A DNA stretch of 64,000 nt from Gemmatimonadota bacterium. Lineage in GTDB: Bacteria > Gemmatimonadota > Gemmatimonadetes > Longimicrobiales > Gaopeijiaceae. The notes under the pieces are model-generated. The model made no database searches and had not been told where the DNA came from. It was given only the letters and a program-made list of their open reading frames with translations. The stretch covers positions 1 to 64,000 of the forward strand of contig JAPPNN010000070.1 in the NCBI GenBank assembly GCA_028873815.1, in the 5' to 3' direction. Position 1 is the first letter of the stretch, and every line of letters starts with the position of its first letter. This document shows, piece by piece, positions 34,949-43,252 of the stretch. The translations under genes and the position numbers were made by a program.

Positions 34949-37346
34949 TCACTGCGTGTTGACCTCGAGCGGCCGGTGCGACTGGGCCTGCTCGGCGAGC
35001 ACGTTGACGATCATGTCCGGGACCACCGGGATGCGGTTGAAATAGTGGCCGCCGAGGGCGTCGGAGATGGCGCACAGCAGCGCGGCCGCGGAGCACCCCA
35101 TCAGCGGCTCGCCCACGCCCTTCGCGCCCACCGGGTTCTGGGGGTCGGCGATGTCGGTGGCGGCCCAGTCGAGATGGGACGGCACGTCCAGGTACGACGG
35201 CGGCTTGGCCTGGTGAAAGCCGATGTTCCCGGCCACCCCGTAGCGCCGGTCGTAGACGTGACGCTCGAGCGCCGCCATGCCGAAGCCCATGACCGCGCCG
35301 CCCTTGACCTGGGCCGCGAGCCCCTGCGGGTGCACGACGGTGCCGCAGTCGGCGACGCCGAGGTAGTCGACGATCTCGAAGGCGCCGGTTTCGACGTCGA
35401 GCTCGATCTCGATAAACCCGGCCGCCAGCGCGGGCACGGTGCCGTCGCGGGGCAGGTTGTCGCGCGCGACGCCGATCAGGCCGCTCCCCGCCAGGTTCGC
35501 GACCGCAGCCGCGGTGACCGGATTCAGGCCGTCGGGTACTTCGTGCCCGCTGAAGCGCTCTCCCAGACGGATCGCCAGCTCGGCCGCGCGCGTAACTGAC
35601 CCGACGCGACGGGTTGGCGCGCGCGAAGACGGCTTCGCCGCCGATGTCGTAGTCCCCGGGCGAGCCGCCCAGCTCCATCGCCGCGATCGCCTTGAGCTTC
35701 TCGACCGCGTCGGCGGCCGCGACGTAGGCGGCGCGCGTCATCGTGAAGGTGGTGTTGCTCCCCACTTGCGGACTGGCCGACGCCAGGTGGCGCGAGGAAT
35801 CCCCGCGCACGATCACGCAGTTCTCCCAGTCGTACCCCAGAACCTCGGCCGCGGCGCGCGAGACGGCCGCATACGAGTACGTGCCGAGGTTCCCCACCCC
35901 GCAGTGGATGTGCAGCTTGCCGTCCGGCGTGATCCGCACGAGCCCGTCCTGGCCGCTCATCCCCGCGGAGTGGAAGGCCTGGCCGACCGCGACGCCGGTC
36001 ACCTTCGACCCGCGCCGCACGCCGCTGCGCGCCAGCCGCTCGTCCCATCCGAACCTGCGGGCGCCCAGATCGAGTGCTTCGCGCAGGTGCGCGCTCGTGA
36101 CCGGGCCCTGGTTGCCGCCATAACGGGAATTGCTGTCGGGCGCGTTGATGCTGCGGATCGCGACCCGGTCGATCCCGAGCCGGGTGGCCGCCTTGTCGAG
36201 GAGCGGCTCCACTGCGCAGGCGATCTGATTCTGGCCCGGACCGCGCTGCGCTCCCCGCGCGGGGGTGTTCGTGAGCACCGGGATCCCGCGGAAACGCATG
36301 GCCAGGGGGGTGTAGACGATGGAGACGGCGCCCGCCGCGCTCCCGAGGTCGCCGAACCCGCTGTTGGGACCGTTTTCCTGCACGATGAAAAGGTCGACCG
36401 CGGTAATGCGGCCGTCTTCCCTGAACCCCATGCGGATCCTTCCCTGGAAGCCCGCCCGCGCCGACCCGATCGCGTATTCCTCCGCCCGGCTGATGCGCAT
36501 CATGACGGGCCTACCGGTCTTGCGCGCCATGTGCGCTGGAATCGACATGACCGGGTACGCGCTCCCCTTGGACCCGAACCCGCCGCCACAGAACTCGGCC
36601 ACGAAGACCAGGTCGGACGGGTCGATCCCGATGTAGCGGGCCAGGCTGCCCAGCGTCGCGCTCTGGCTCTGACTGGAGCCGAAGACATGACATTTGCCGT
36701 TCTGCCAGTAGGCCATTGCCGAACGCGGTTCCATGGAGTGGTGCGACGTGCCGGCCGTGACGAAGCTCTCGTCGAGCACGATCGCCGCGTCCCGGAAGCC
36801 GGCCTCGAGGTCGCCGTAGGACCACTCGTTGTTGACCTCGCCCGTCGGCAGCTCGCCATCGCCCGCGGCCTCGAAGTCGGCGTCGGACCACTTGACCTCG
36901 GAGACGCCCTCGCGGCGCACCACCGTATTGCCGTCCAGGCGGGCGTTGGGGCCGTCCGGACGCAGGCTCTCGAGCGGGTCGAGCACGAACGGGAGCGGCT
37001 CGAGATCCAGCTTGACCTTCCTGATCGCGTCCTGGGCGGTGGTCTCGTCGACCGCGGCCAGCGCCGCGACGGGCTCGCCCACGAAGTGGGGCGTGTTGGT
37101 GAGGATGGGGTTGCCCGCCGCGGGGATCTCGGGGACATCGTCGGCCGTGAGGATCGCGACCACGCCCTCCATCGCGAGCGCCTCCGAGGCGTCGATGCCG
37201 CGCACTCGCGCGTGCGGCATGGGACTCGTGATGAGGCGGCAGAAGAGCATCCCGTCGGCGCGGAAGTCCTCGGCGTACCTGGCGCGCCCGGTGACTTTCG
37301 CGATCACGTCCGGAGGCGTGAAGTCCTTGCCGATCAGGTCAGGCAT
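34949..37346 (-). CDS. molybdopterin-binding large subunit of a molybdenum hydroxylase, frameshifted
   Basis: About 800 residues when both frames are joined. The N-terminal frame (37346 to about 35590) reads IAKVTGRARYAEDF, EFCGGGFGSKGSAYPVMS and ARGAQRGPGQNQIACAVEPL, the usual Mo-pterin contacts. At the (GC)n run 35585-35592 the frame is lost after VSYAR. The family sequence resumes in another frame (AAELAIRLGERFSGHEVPDG) through DCGTVVHPQGLAAQVKGG and KGVGEPLMG, whose Glu is the catalytic base, to a stop at 34949. The original frame stays open to 34926 only as Arg/Pro-rich nonsense, so a gene caller will report an apparently intact but wrong C-terminus. Two bases missing from the GC run, or one extra, explain it. 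The start overlaps the Fe-S subunit by 8 bases. Confidence 0.85.
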
Positions 37347-37965
37347 GGGAGACCTCCCGTGCCGCCCGCATCACCCCGTTCAGGTAGTGGTCGTAGGCAC
37401 CGCAGCGGCAGAGGTTGCCGGACATGGCGCGGCGGGCCTCGTCGCGCGTGGGGTTCGGGTTGGCGCGGAGCACCGCCGCGGCCGCCATCACCTGACCCGG
37501 CGTGCAGAATCCGCACTGCGGGCCCAGCTCGTCGATGAAGGCGCGCTGAACCGGGTGGAGTTCGCCGCCGGGTCCCTCCAGCCCCTCGACCGTCGTGATC
37601 TCGCGGCCGCGCACCCGGTGCGTGAGCGTCGAGCAGGAATAGTGCGCCACACCGTCGATCATGACCGTGCAGGCTCCGCACTCGGCCCGGTCGCAACCGA
37701 GCTTCGTGCCCGTCAGGCCCAGCTTGTAGCGCAGCGTCATCGCGAGCGTCTCCTGCGGCAGGACGTCGACGCGGCGCGTGCGTCCGTTCACCTCCAGCGA
37801 GACCAGCCGGCCGACCGAACCTCGCGCAGCCCCCTGGTGCCGTGCCGCGGCCGGCGCCGAGAACCACGACATCGCCGACACCGAGGCGCTGGTCGCGATC
37901 ACGCTCTTGATGAAGCTGCGGCGCGACACGTTGCCGCGTCCCGGCAGCGGCAGGCTCTCGGTCAT
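37339..37965 (-). CDS. 2Fe-2S small subunit of a molybdenum hydroxylase with Tat signal
   Basis: 208 residues. The N-terminus NVSRRSFIKSVIATSASVSA is a twin-arginine signal, so the complex should be exported folded to the periplasm. The N-terminal ferredoxin cluster uses GCDRAECGACTVMIDG plus CSTL, and the C-terminal cluster uses QCGFCTPGQVMAAAA and GNLCRCGAYDHYL. The subunit passes electrons from molybdenum to FAD. ATG 37965 follows AAGGGAA. This subunit is first in the operon; the substrate of the enzyme (aldehyde, purine or N-heterocycle) cannot be decided here. Confidence 0.9.
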   Translation of the reverse strand: MTESLPLPGRGNVSRRSFIKSVIATSASVSAMSWFSAPAAARHQGAARGSVGRLVSLEVNGRTRRVDVLPQETLAMTLRYKLGLTGTKLGCDRAECGACTVMIDGVAHYSCSTLTHRVRGREITTVEGLEGPGGELHPVQRAFIDELGPQCGFCTPGQVMAAAAVLRANPNPTRDEARRAMSGNLCRCGAYDHYLNGVMRAAREVSHA

Positions 37966-38080
37966 CGTGTGGTTCCCTTTTCCGGAGCGCGTTTCCGACG
38001 TCCCATTGATGGTAGGCGACGGCCGATTCGCGTACAACCGCAGCAGGACCAGGTCCCCAGCGGTTTGTTCGGCGCACCGG

Positions 38081-39448
38081 CTACCTGCGAAAGCTCCTGA
38101 TCTCGACGGCGACGGGGCCGCCCTCTGACGCGATGCTGTCGGCCAGCGTGAACGTCCCCGGCTCGTAGCGGAAGATCTGCGGCGGCAGGCCTTGCCGAAC
38201 ACTCCCGAAGAAGGTCTGGTAGAGCGATCCGTCCGCAGCCGAATGCGCGGCAAATGCGCCCCGGCATCCGCCGCCGTCCAGGGGCGCACAGATCGGGTGG
38301 GAGGCGTCTCGCACGAAAGTCCCGGTGTCCGTGTTCCAGGCGACGGTGCCCGTGAAGAAGGCCGACGCGAAGAGCGTCCCGTCCCCTGAGACGTGCACGT
38401 GCCCCGAGCCCGGGGGGAATCCGTGGGCCAGGCCGACCCGCTCGAGCGTGGCCGGATCGATGATTGCCAGGGTCGATGGCGCGACGTAGTCGCCCGTGTT
38501 CATCACGAACAGCAACCCGTCGGGTCCGAGAGCGCCCAACTGCGGGTTGGTACCCCCCGTCCCGATCTCGGCGGTCACGGTCATGGTGCGCGGGTTGAGT
38601 GCGGTGACCACACCGTCACCTGCGGGCGCATACGTGTCGTCCAGGTTCGCTGAAATCACAAAGGCGAGTGAATCCGAAACCGGCACGATGCTCGTCGGGA
38701 ACTGGGTCACGGAAACAAGGTCGGTGATCGGGCCCCCGCCCTGACCGAGCGTAAACCGGCCCACCTCGTCCGTTTCCTGGTTGGCGACGAGCACGTTCCG
38801 GTCGTCCACGAAGGCCGAGCCCGTGGCGTTCCCGGACTCGAACAGGAAGAACGAGGCGATCTGTCGGCTGCGAAGTTCGATCGTCGCCACCGAAGCCGCG
38901 TTGCCGAGCGGCACCACCGCGGTCTCTCCGCGGATGCTGATCCCGGTTGCGGTCACGGCGCTCGATGCACCCAGCGCGATGTCGTGCCGCTCTTCCGGAT
39001 TGCCCACCTGGAAGAGGCGCACCGCGTTGGCGAGCGAGTGCACGACGATCCCGATCTGCGGCTCCGCAACCGTGCCGTCGAGAAACTCCAGTTCCTCGAT
39101 CAGCAACGAGACCGCGGCGTCGCCCGTGTTGCCGTCCGAATCCGTGGCGGTAAGCGTGATCGTGTGGACGCCCGTCGACGGCAGGGTCACGTCCAGGGCC
39201 GCTCCGGTGCCGAGCGGGCCGTCGATCGAACTCGACCAGGCCAGGGCTGCGGCCGTGAGCGGGCCATCCTGCGGATCGGTGGCGCCGCCGGCCAGCCGAA
39301 TCGGCACGCCTTCGTAGAGCGTGAGGCCGGACGCCGGCGACGCAATGACGGCGGTCGGGGCGCTGGGCCCGGTGGGCGTTTCCTCGCTGCAGGCGGCCAG
39401 GCCGAAGAGGGCGATGAGGATGGTGGGGCGGAGGATGGCGTGAGTCAC
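38081..39448 (-). CDS. propeller-type surface lipoprotein downstream of btuB (BtuG-like candidate)
   Basis: 455 residues. Lipoprotein signal with TILIALFGLAACSEETP. Residues about 30-125 form a PKD/Ig-like domain (TAVIASPASGLTLYEGVPIR, TGVHTITLTATDSDGNTGD). The rest reads as YncE-like propeller blades (VFVSG-type strands: SAFVDDRNVLVANQETDEV, GVVTALNPRTMTVTAEIGTG, STLAIIDPATLERVGLAHG). In Bacteroides the lipoprotein BtuG, a propeller that binds B12 very tightly, is encoded beside btuB; this gene has the same position and layout under the same riboswitch, so a corrinoid-capture role is inferred. GTG 39448 is chosen for AAAGGAC upstream; an ATG at 39517 overlaps the btuB stop. Confidence 0.72.
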   Translation of the reverse strand: MTHAILRPTILIALFGLAACSEETPTGPSAPTAVIASPASGLTLYEGVPIRLAGGATDPQDGPLTAAALAWSSSIDGPLGTGAALDVTLPSTGVHTITLTATDSDGNTGDAAVSLLIEELEFLDGTVAEPQIGIVVHSLANAVRLFQVGNPEERHDIALGASSAVTATGISIRGETAVVPLGNAASVATIELRSRQIASFFLFESGNATGSAFVDDRNVLVANQETDEVGRFTLGQGGGPITDLVSVTQFPTSIVPVSDSLAFVISANLDDTYAPAGDGVVTALNPRTMTVTAEIGTGGTNPQLGALGPDGLLFVMNTGDYVAPSTLAIIDPATLERVGLAHGFPPGSGHVHVSGDGTLFASAFFTGTVAWNTDTGTFVRDASHPICAPLDGGGCRGAFAAHSAADGSLYQTFFGSVRQGLPPQIFRYEPGTFTLADSIASEGGPVAVEIRSFRR

Positions 39449-39513
39449 GAGATCTCTGTCCTTTCTGCGGTGAGCGTGTGGGTTTGAGCGCTGTGTTGGG
39501 GGAAGGGCCGTGT

Positions 39514-41697
39514 TCATCGCCCGGCTCCGAAGCGCATGCGGATCGACCAACCACGGCCCGGCAGGGGGTAGTCGGCGAGGAGCGCGGCGCGCTCGTCGAA
39601 GATGTTGTTCACCGCGAGGTCGAGCCGTCCCGACATCCGGCCGAACGCGAACGGAATCGCAACCCCGGCGTCGACCAGGGTGTAGCCGTCCAGCGCGTTC
39701 AGCGCCGAGCCGGGCACGGTGCGCCGCGCTCCCACGTGGGTGGCCGCGGGCGTCAGGGCGATCCCGCCGGGAAGAGCGATTGCGCACGAGAGGTCCGCGG
39801 TGAACCGGGGGCGGTAGGCCACCTGGCCGTCGAGCACGGGTCCGGTGTATTCGACTTCCGACCAGGCGGCGTTCGCGGTGAAGGAATGCGCCGAGTTGCC
39901 CGTGGGCAGCTCGGCGGTCGCGCCGAGTTCGAGGCCCCGGCGCGTCACGTCGTAGTTGTCGGGGCTCCACACGAAGCGGTGGTCCGGAAACCACAGGATC
40001 ATGTCGTCCTGGTCCGCGCGGTAGGCGGTTCCGCGCACCTGTCCGGCGACGGGGCCCAGCGACCACGCCTGCGACAGGGAGGCGGTGAGTTCGCCGCGAA
40101 TGCGCTCGGGCCTGAGGTCCGGGTTGGGCTCGACGAGCACTCCCTCCTGGAAGAACAGGTCGCCGAGTCCGGGTGGCGAAAAACCGCGTCCCCAGCGCAG
40201 GTCCGCGGTGAGTCCCGCGCGGGTCAGGACGGCGTCGAGGGCGGGGGACAGGGTGGTGCCGTCGACGAGATCGTGGCGGTCCGCGCGGACGGCGGCGCCC
40301 AGGTCGAGGCGGACGCCGTGCCCCGGTTCCCAGGTGTGCCCGGCCCGCGCCCACGCCCCGAATTCGCCCAGGTCGATCGCGGGAGACGCGAGTGCACTGG
40401 ACGCGATGTCGAGCCGGGCGGAGTGAAGACCGGCCCGCAAGGAGGGCGCCTCCCGCCGCCACCATCCTTCCAGCGCGAGTTCGGCGCGGCGCACGCGGGT
40501 CCGGGTGTCGTAGGGGCGGCCGAAGGGAGGCGCCGGGTCGGCGAACTCGGCGCGCTGCCACTGGATTGTGGTCCGGGCCGTGCCGCCCAGGCGGGAGTCG
40601 CCGGGCTCGATTCGTGCGCTGACGCCCCATCGCCGGTGGTGCTGCCGGCCGGTCAACGACGGTTGCGCGATCGTTCCCGGGCTGCCGCGCTCGACATTGT
40701 TCACGTGGGCACGCAGCGACGCGTTCACGCCGCCCCGCCGCGCGACGCGCACTTCGGTCCCGGCCTGCGTGAAGGCGGCGTTCTCGCGCGTTGTCTCGCC
40801 GCCGCCGCGGAAGGCGGGCACGTCGTAGAGGAAGGCACCGCCAGAGTGCCGCCAGCGCGCGGACCCGGCCACCGACCAGGCGCTCCCCAGTGACCGCGAT
40901 GCCGTTGCCGAGGTTGCGGCCGAGGACCAGGAACCCGTCCCGGCCGTGAACGAGGCGGCCGCGGGACCTGCGTCGCGGCTCTCCAGCAGGACGACGCCTC
41001 CGAGGGCCCGGGGTCCGTACCGGGCCGACTGTGCGCCCGGAATCACGACGATGCGCGCCAGACCCTCGAGGTCCACCGTGCCGAGGTCCGCTTCCCCGGT
41101 CAGGGGTGAATTGACGGGCGTGCCGTCGAGGAGGACCAGCACCTGGTCGGCGCCCGAGCCGCGGAGTTGCACCACCGCGGGGGCACCCGGCCCCCCCCGC
41201 CGCACCACCGTCGCACCCGGGACGCGGTCGAGCGCGGCGGCCAGGTCCGCCACCCCGGGGGAAAGGCTCGCCGGATCCACGATCGTCGCGCCGCCCACCC
41301 CTTCACGGGACCCGACCCGCACGTCCAGCCCCGTGAGTCGCACGGGCGCGGGATCGAGTACCACGCTCGCACGCGTCAGCCGGCCGTTGACGGCCTCCAC
41401 TTCGACCGTGGCCTCCGCGAAGCCGAGCGCCGAGATCGTCAACGCGTGCCTTCCCGGCGGCAGGCCGCGCAGCAGGGCGCTCCCGCCCGGGTCGGTCAGC
41501 GTGGCGAGGCCCGTGCCACGCACGGTGACGGCCGCGCCCCCAACCGGGATCGTCGTGGCTGGAATGGCGCGGCGCTCGTCCACCGGTGCGGCGAGCGCGG
41601 CCCGCACGGTCACGTGAACATTGGCCGTGACCTGGGCAGACAGCTCCGCCGATGGCACAAGTAACGCGGCGGCGAGCAGCGTTGCGGCTCTTGTCAC
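39514..41697 (-). CDS. btuB: TonB-dependent cobalamin receptor (BtuB-type)
   Basis: 727 residues. Signal peptide (TRAATLLAAALLVPSAELSA), then a carboxypeptidase-regulatory-like domain (TLTDPGGSALLRGLPPGRHA), a plug (LAAALDRVPGATVVRRGG, VQLRGSGADQVLVLLDGTPV, GAQSARYGPRALGGVVLL) and a beta barrel ending in IRMRFGAGR. The barrel contains GFSPPGLGDLFF and NPDLRPERIRGELTASL, common in BtuB and other vitamin receptors. The cobalamin assignment rests mainly on the cobalamin riboswitch just upstream and on the btuFCD/cob genes across the divergent promoter. GTG 41697 is preceded by a hairpin that contains the likely ribosome-binding site. Confidence 0.88.
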   Translation of the reverse strand: MTRAATLLAAALLVPSAELSAQVTANVHVTVRAALAAPVDERRAIPATTIPVGGAAVTVRGTGLATLTDPGGSALLRGLPPGRHALTISALGFAEATVEVEAVNGRLTRASVVLDPAPVRLTGLDVRVGSREGVGGATIVDPASLSPGVADLAAALDRVPGATVVRRGGPGAPAVVQLRGSGADQVLVLLDGTPVNSPLTGEADLGTVDLEGLARIVVIPGAQSARYGPRALGGVVLLESRDAGPAAASFTAGTGSWSSAATSATASRSLGSAWSVAGSARWRHSGGAFLYDVPAFRGGGETTRENAAFTQAGTEVRVARRGGVNASLRAHVNNVERGSPGTIAQPSLTGRQHHRRWGVSARIEPGDSRLGGTARTTIQWQRAEFADPAPPFGRPYDTRTRVRRAELALEGWWRREAPSLRAGLHSARLDIASSALASPAIDLGEFGAWARAGHTWEPGHGVRLDLGAAVRADRHDLVDGTTLSPALDAVLTRAGLTADLRWGRGFSPPGLGDLFFQEGVLVEPNPDLRPERIRGELTASLSQAWSLGPVAGQVRGTAYRADQDDMILWFPDHRFVWSPDNYDVTRRGLELGATAELPTGNSAHSFTANAAWSEVEYTGPVLDGQVAYRPRFTADLSCAIALPGGIALTPAATHVGARRTVPGSALNALDGYTLVDAGVAIPFAFGRMSGRLDLAVNNIFDERAALLADYPLPGRGWSIRMRFGAGR

Positions 41698-41701
41698 TTG
41701 A

Positions 41702-41722
41702 CCCCGTCTTCTCCAGACGGGG
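41702..41722 (-). promoter_or_regulatory. hairpin over the btuB ribosome-binding region (riboswitch expression platform)
   Basis: CCCCGTCT (41702-41709) and AGACGGGG (41715-41722) are exact complements around a 5-base loop, 4 bases before the GTG of btuB at 41697. The stem and loop hold the only purine-rich sequence near the start, so folding would hide the ribosome-binding site. This fits translational control by the riboswitch upstream. Confidence 0.6.
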
Positions 41723-41794
41723 AGAAGCACGGCCCGTCCGCGCCGTGGCGCAGACCGGGAACCCCGCCCTCCCTCGAGGGTGATGGTTGATAGC

Positions 41795-41957
41795 GACGGA
41801 GGAGAGGTCTCCTGGCTTGGGACGGATCCGCTCGCCTTCCCGGGCATCGCTGCCCAGTGGCCTGTTGAGCGGGTCCCTACGGAACCGGAATCCCGTGTCC
41901 CTTTACAGTGGCGGGGCCGCGCCGGTCTTTCACCGGACTTCCGAGCGCCCCTCCGTC
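41795..41957 (-). ncRNA. cobalamin riboswitch controlling btuB
   Basis: On the minus strand the conserved elements appear in order: GGAAGTCCGGTGAAAGACCGG, reading into GGCCCCGCCACTGTAA (end of the P6 region), a second GCCACTGGGCAG, CCCGGGAAGGCG, and the B12 box AAGCCAGGAGACC. GACGGAG (41957-41951) pairs with CTCCGTC (41801-41795) to close P1. These are diagnostic of the cobalamin (AdoCbl) riboswitch class. It lies about 100 bases before btuB, so high cobalamin should turn off btuB and the lipoprotein gene behind it. Confidence 0.95.
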
Positions 41958-41974
41958 TGCGAGTTGTAGACGAA

Positions 41975-42041
41975 TGGGTAGTACGTCCAGCTTCCGCGCG
42001 CAACGTCCAGGGTTGCTGTACGGTCCCGATCAGATTATCGT
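41975..42041. promoter_or_regulatory. divergent promoters of the two cobalamin riboswitch transcripts
   Basis: Between the two riboswitches. Rightward: TTGCTG (42013-42018), 17-base spacer, TATCGT (42036-42041), which would start RNA just before the riboswitch at 42054. Leftward: TTGCGC (42003-41998), 17-base spacer, TACCCA (41980-41975), just before the riboswitch that starts at 41957. Spacing is ideal in both; the hexamers are only moderate matches. Confidence 0.45.
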
Positions 42042-42053
42042 GGCGCGCTGTAG

Positions 42054-42271
42054 CGAGGGGGCCACCGGAAGTCGGTCGGAAGCCGACGCGGCCCCGCCAC
42101 TGTAGGAGGCCCGGATCCCCGACCGGATCCGGCACGACGCGCTCGACAGCCACTGGGGTTTCCGTTGCGGGCAGGTTGCCGCAGGCGGATGTGACGGACC
42201 GCCGTTACGGATCGCTGGCGCCCCGGGAAGGCAAGCGACGTCGCCTCGAGCCAGGAGACGCGGCTCCCTCG
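42054..42271 (+). ncRNA. cobalamin riboswitch controlling btuF and the downstream B12 operon
   Basis: Conserved elements in order: CACCGGAAGTCGGTCGGAAG, GGCCCCGCCACTGTAGG, CAGCCACTGGGGTTT, CGCCCCGGGAAGGCAAG and the B12-box sequence GAGCCAGGAGACG. CGAGGGGGCC (42054-42063) pairs with GGCTCCCTCG (42262-42271) to close P1, with one G-T pair. The 3' P1 strand is also complementary to the ribosome-binding region of btuF (CGAGGGAG near 42288-42295), so alternative folds could control translation. It lies head to head with the btuB riboswitch. Confidence 0.95.
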
Positions 42272-42303
42272 GCCTTGCACCAACCTTCGAGGGAGGGGAG
42301 CCG

Positions 42304-43209
42304 GTGTACAAGCAAATGCCGCGGCCAGCGTTTCTCGTCCTCCCCGCCGTGCTCCCGCTGCTGGCCTCCTGTGCGCCGGTAGACGGTGCGAAGCCATCGG
42401 GGCTTGCCGTCGCGGACGACACCGGACGCACCGTGTCGCTGTCCGTACCCGCGGAGCGCGTCTTCTCCGTCGTCCCGTCGCTGACCGAATCGGTGACGGC
42501 GCTCGACCGCAGCGTCCTCGTCGCCCGCACGCGCTTCGACCTGGCGCCCGAACTTGCACACCTTCCTTCTCTGGGTGACGCGATTCGTCCGAACCTCGAG
42601 GCATTGGTGCGGCTGGAACCGGATCTCGTCATCAGCTGGGACGATCCGGACCAGCGCACCTTCGCCGACCAGATCGGGGCGCTGGGCATACCGGTCTACC
42701 GCGCCAACGTGCAGACGATTGCCGACGTGCGCAGTCATTTGCGGCGCCTAGGCGTCTTGCTGGACCGCGGTGAACGGGCCGAAGCGATGGTCGACTCGCT
42801 GGATCAGGCACTCGCCCGCGTAGCCGCCGCCGTTCAGGGGCGCGACCGCGTGGCCGTCTACTACTCCGTCTGGCATGACCCGCCGCAGACCACCGGGCCT
42901 GGGACCTTCATCGACGAGGTCATCGAATACGCGGGCGGCAGGAATGTGTTCGGCGATGCCTCGAACGCCTGGCCGCTGGTGTCCCTCGAGGCGATCCTGC
43001 AGCGTAACCCTGACGCCCTGGTGATTGCCCGCCATACGGGGGACCAGCCTGCGGCGCCCTGGCTCGACCGACCCGGCTGGCGGGAACTGGAGGCCGTCCG
43101 CACCCGCCGGTACCTGCTGGTGGAGGGGGACCTGTTCAATCGCCCGGGTCCGCGCGTGGCCGAGGCTGCATTGCAACTGGCCCGCTTTCTGCACTTCGAG
43201 CCAGAATGA
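42304..43209 (+). CDS. btuF: cobalamin ABC transporter substrate-binding lipoprotein (BtuF-type)
   Basis: 301 residues. FLVLPAVLPLLASCAPVDG is a lipoprotein signal, so the binding protein is probably anchored rather than free in the periplasm. The class III periplasmic-binding fold is clear: [79 protein letters not shown] and SLEAILQRNPDALVIA. It would deliver corrinoid from BtuB to BtuCD. GTG 42304 has GAGGGAGGGGAG just upstream; an ATG at 42316 is too far from it. First gene of an eight-gene operon under the riboswitch. Confidence 0.9.
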   Translation: MYKQMPRPAFLVLPAVLPLLASCAPVDGAKPSGLAVADDTGRTVSLSVPAERVFSVVPSLTESVTALDRSVLVARTRFDLAPELAHLPSLGDAIRPNLEALVRLEPDLVISWDDPDQRTFADQIGALGIPVYRANVQTIADVRSHLRRLGVLLDRGERAEAMVDSLDQALARVAAAVQGRDRVAVYYSVWHDPPQTTGPGTFIDEVIEYAGGRNVFGDASNAWPLVSLEAILQRNPDALVIARHTGDQPAAPWLDRPGWRELEAVRTRRYLLVEGDLFNRPGPRVAEAALQLARFLHFEPE

Positions 43210-43252
43210 CAGCCATGACCCCCGATTCGATCACACCTACAGGATCATCGCC

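Noticed and set aside
34926-35580. Apparent native C-terminus of the molybdenum hydroxylase large subunit rich in Arg and Pro
   Set aside because: It is the shadow frame after the GC-run shift; the family sequence continues in the other frame to 34949.
38081-40630. A single 849-codon open frame joining the lipoprotein with sequence opposite btuB
   Set aside because: Residues before the lipoprotein signal are low-complexity Arg/Pro-rich shadow of btuB; btuB itself has full family motifs.
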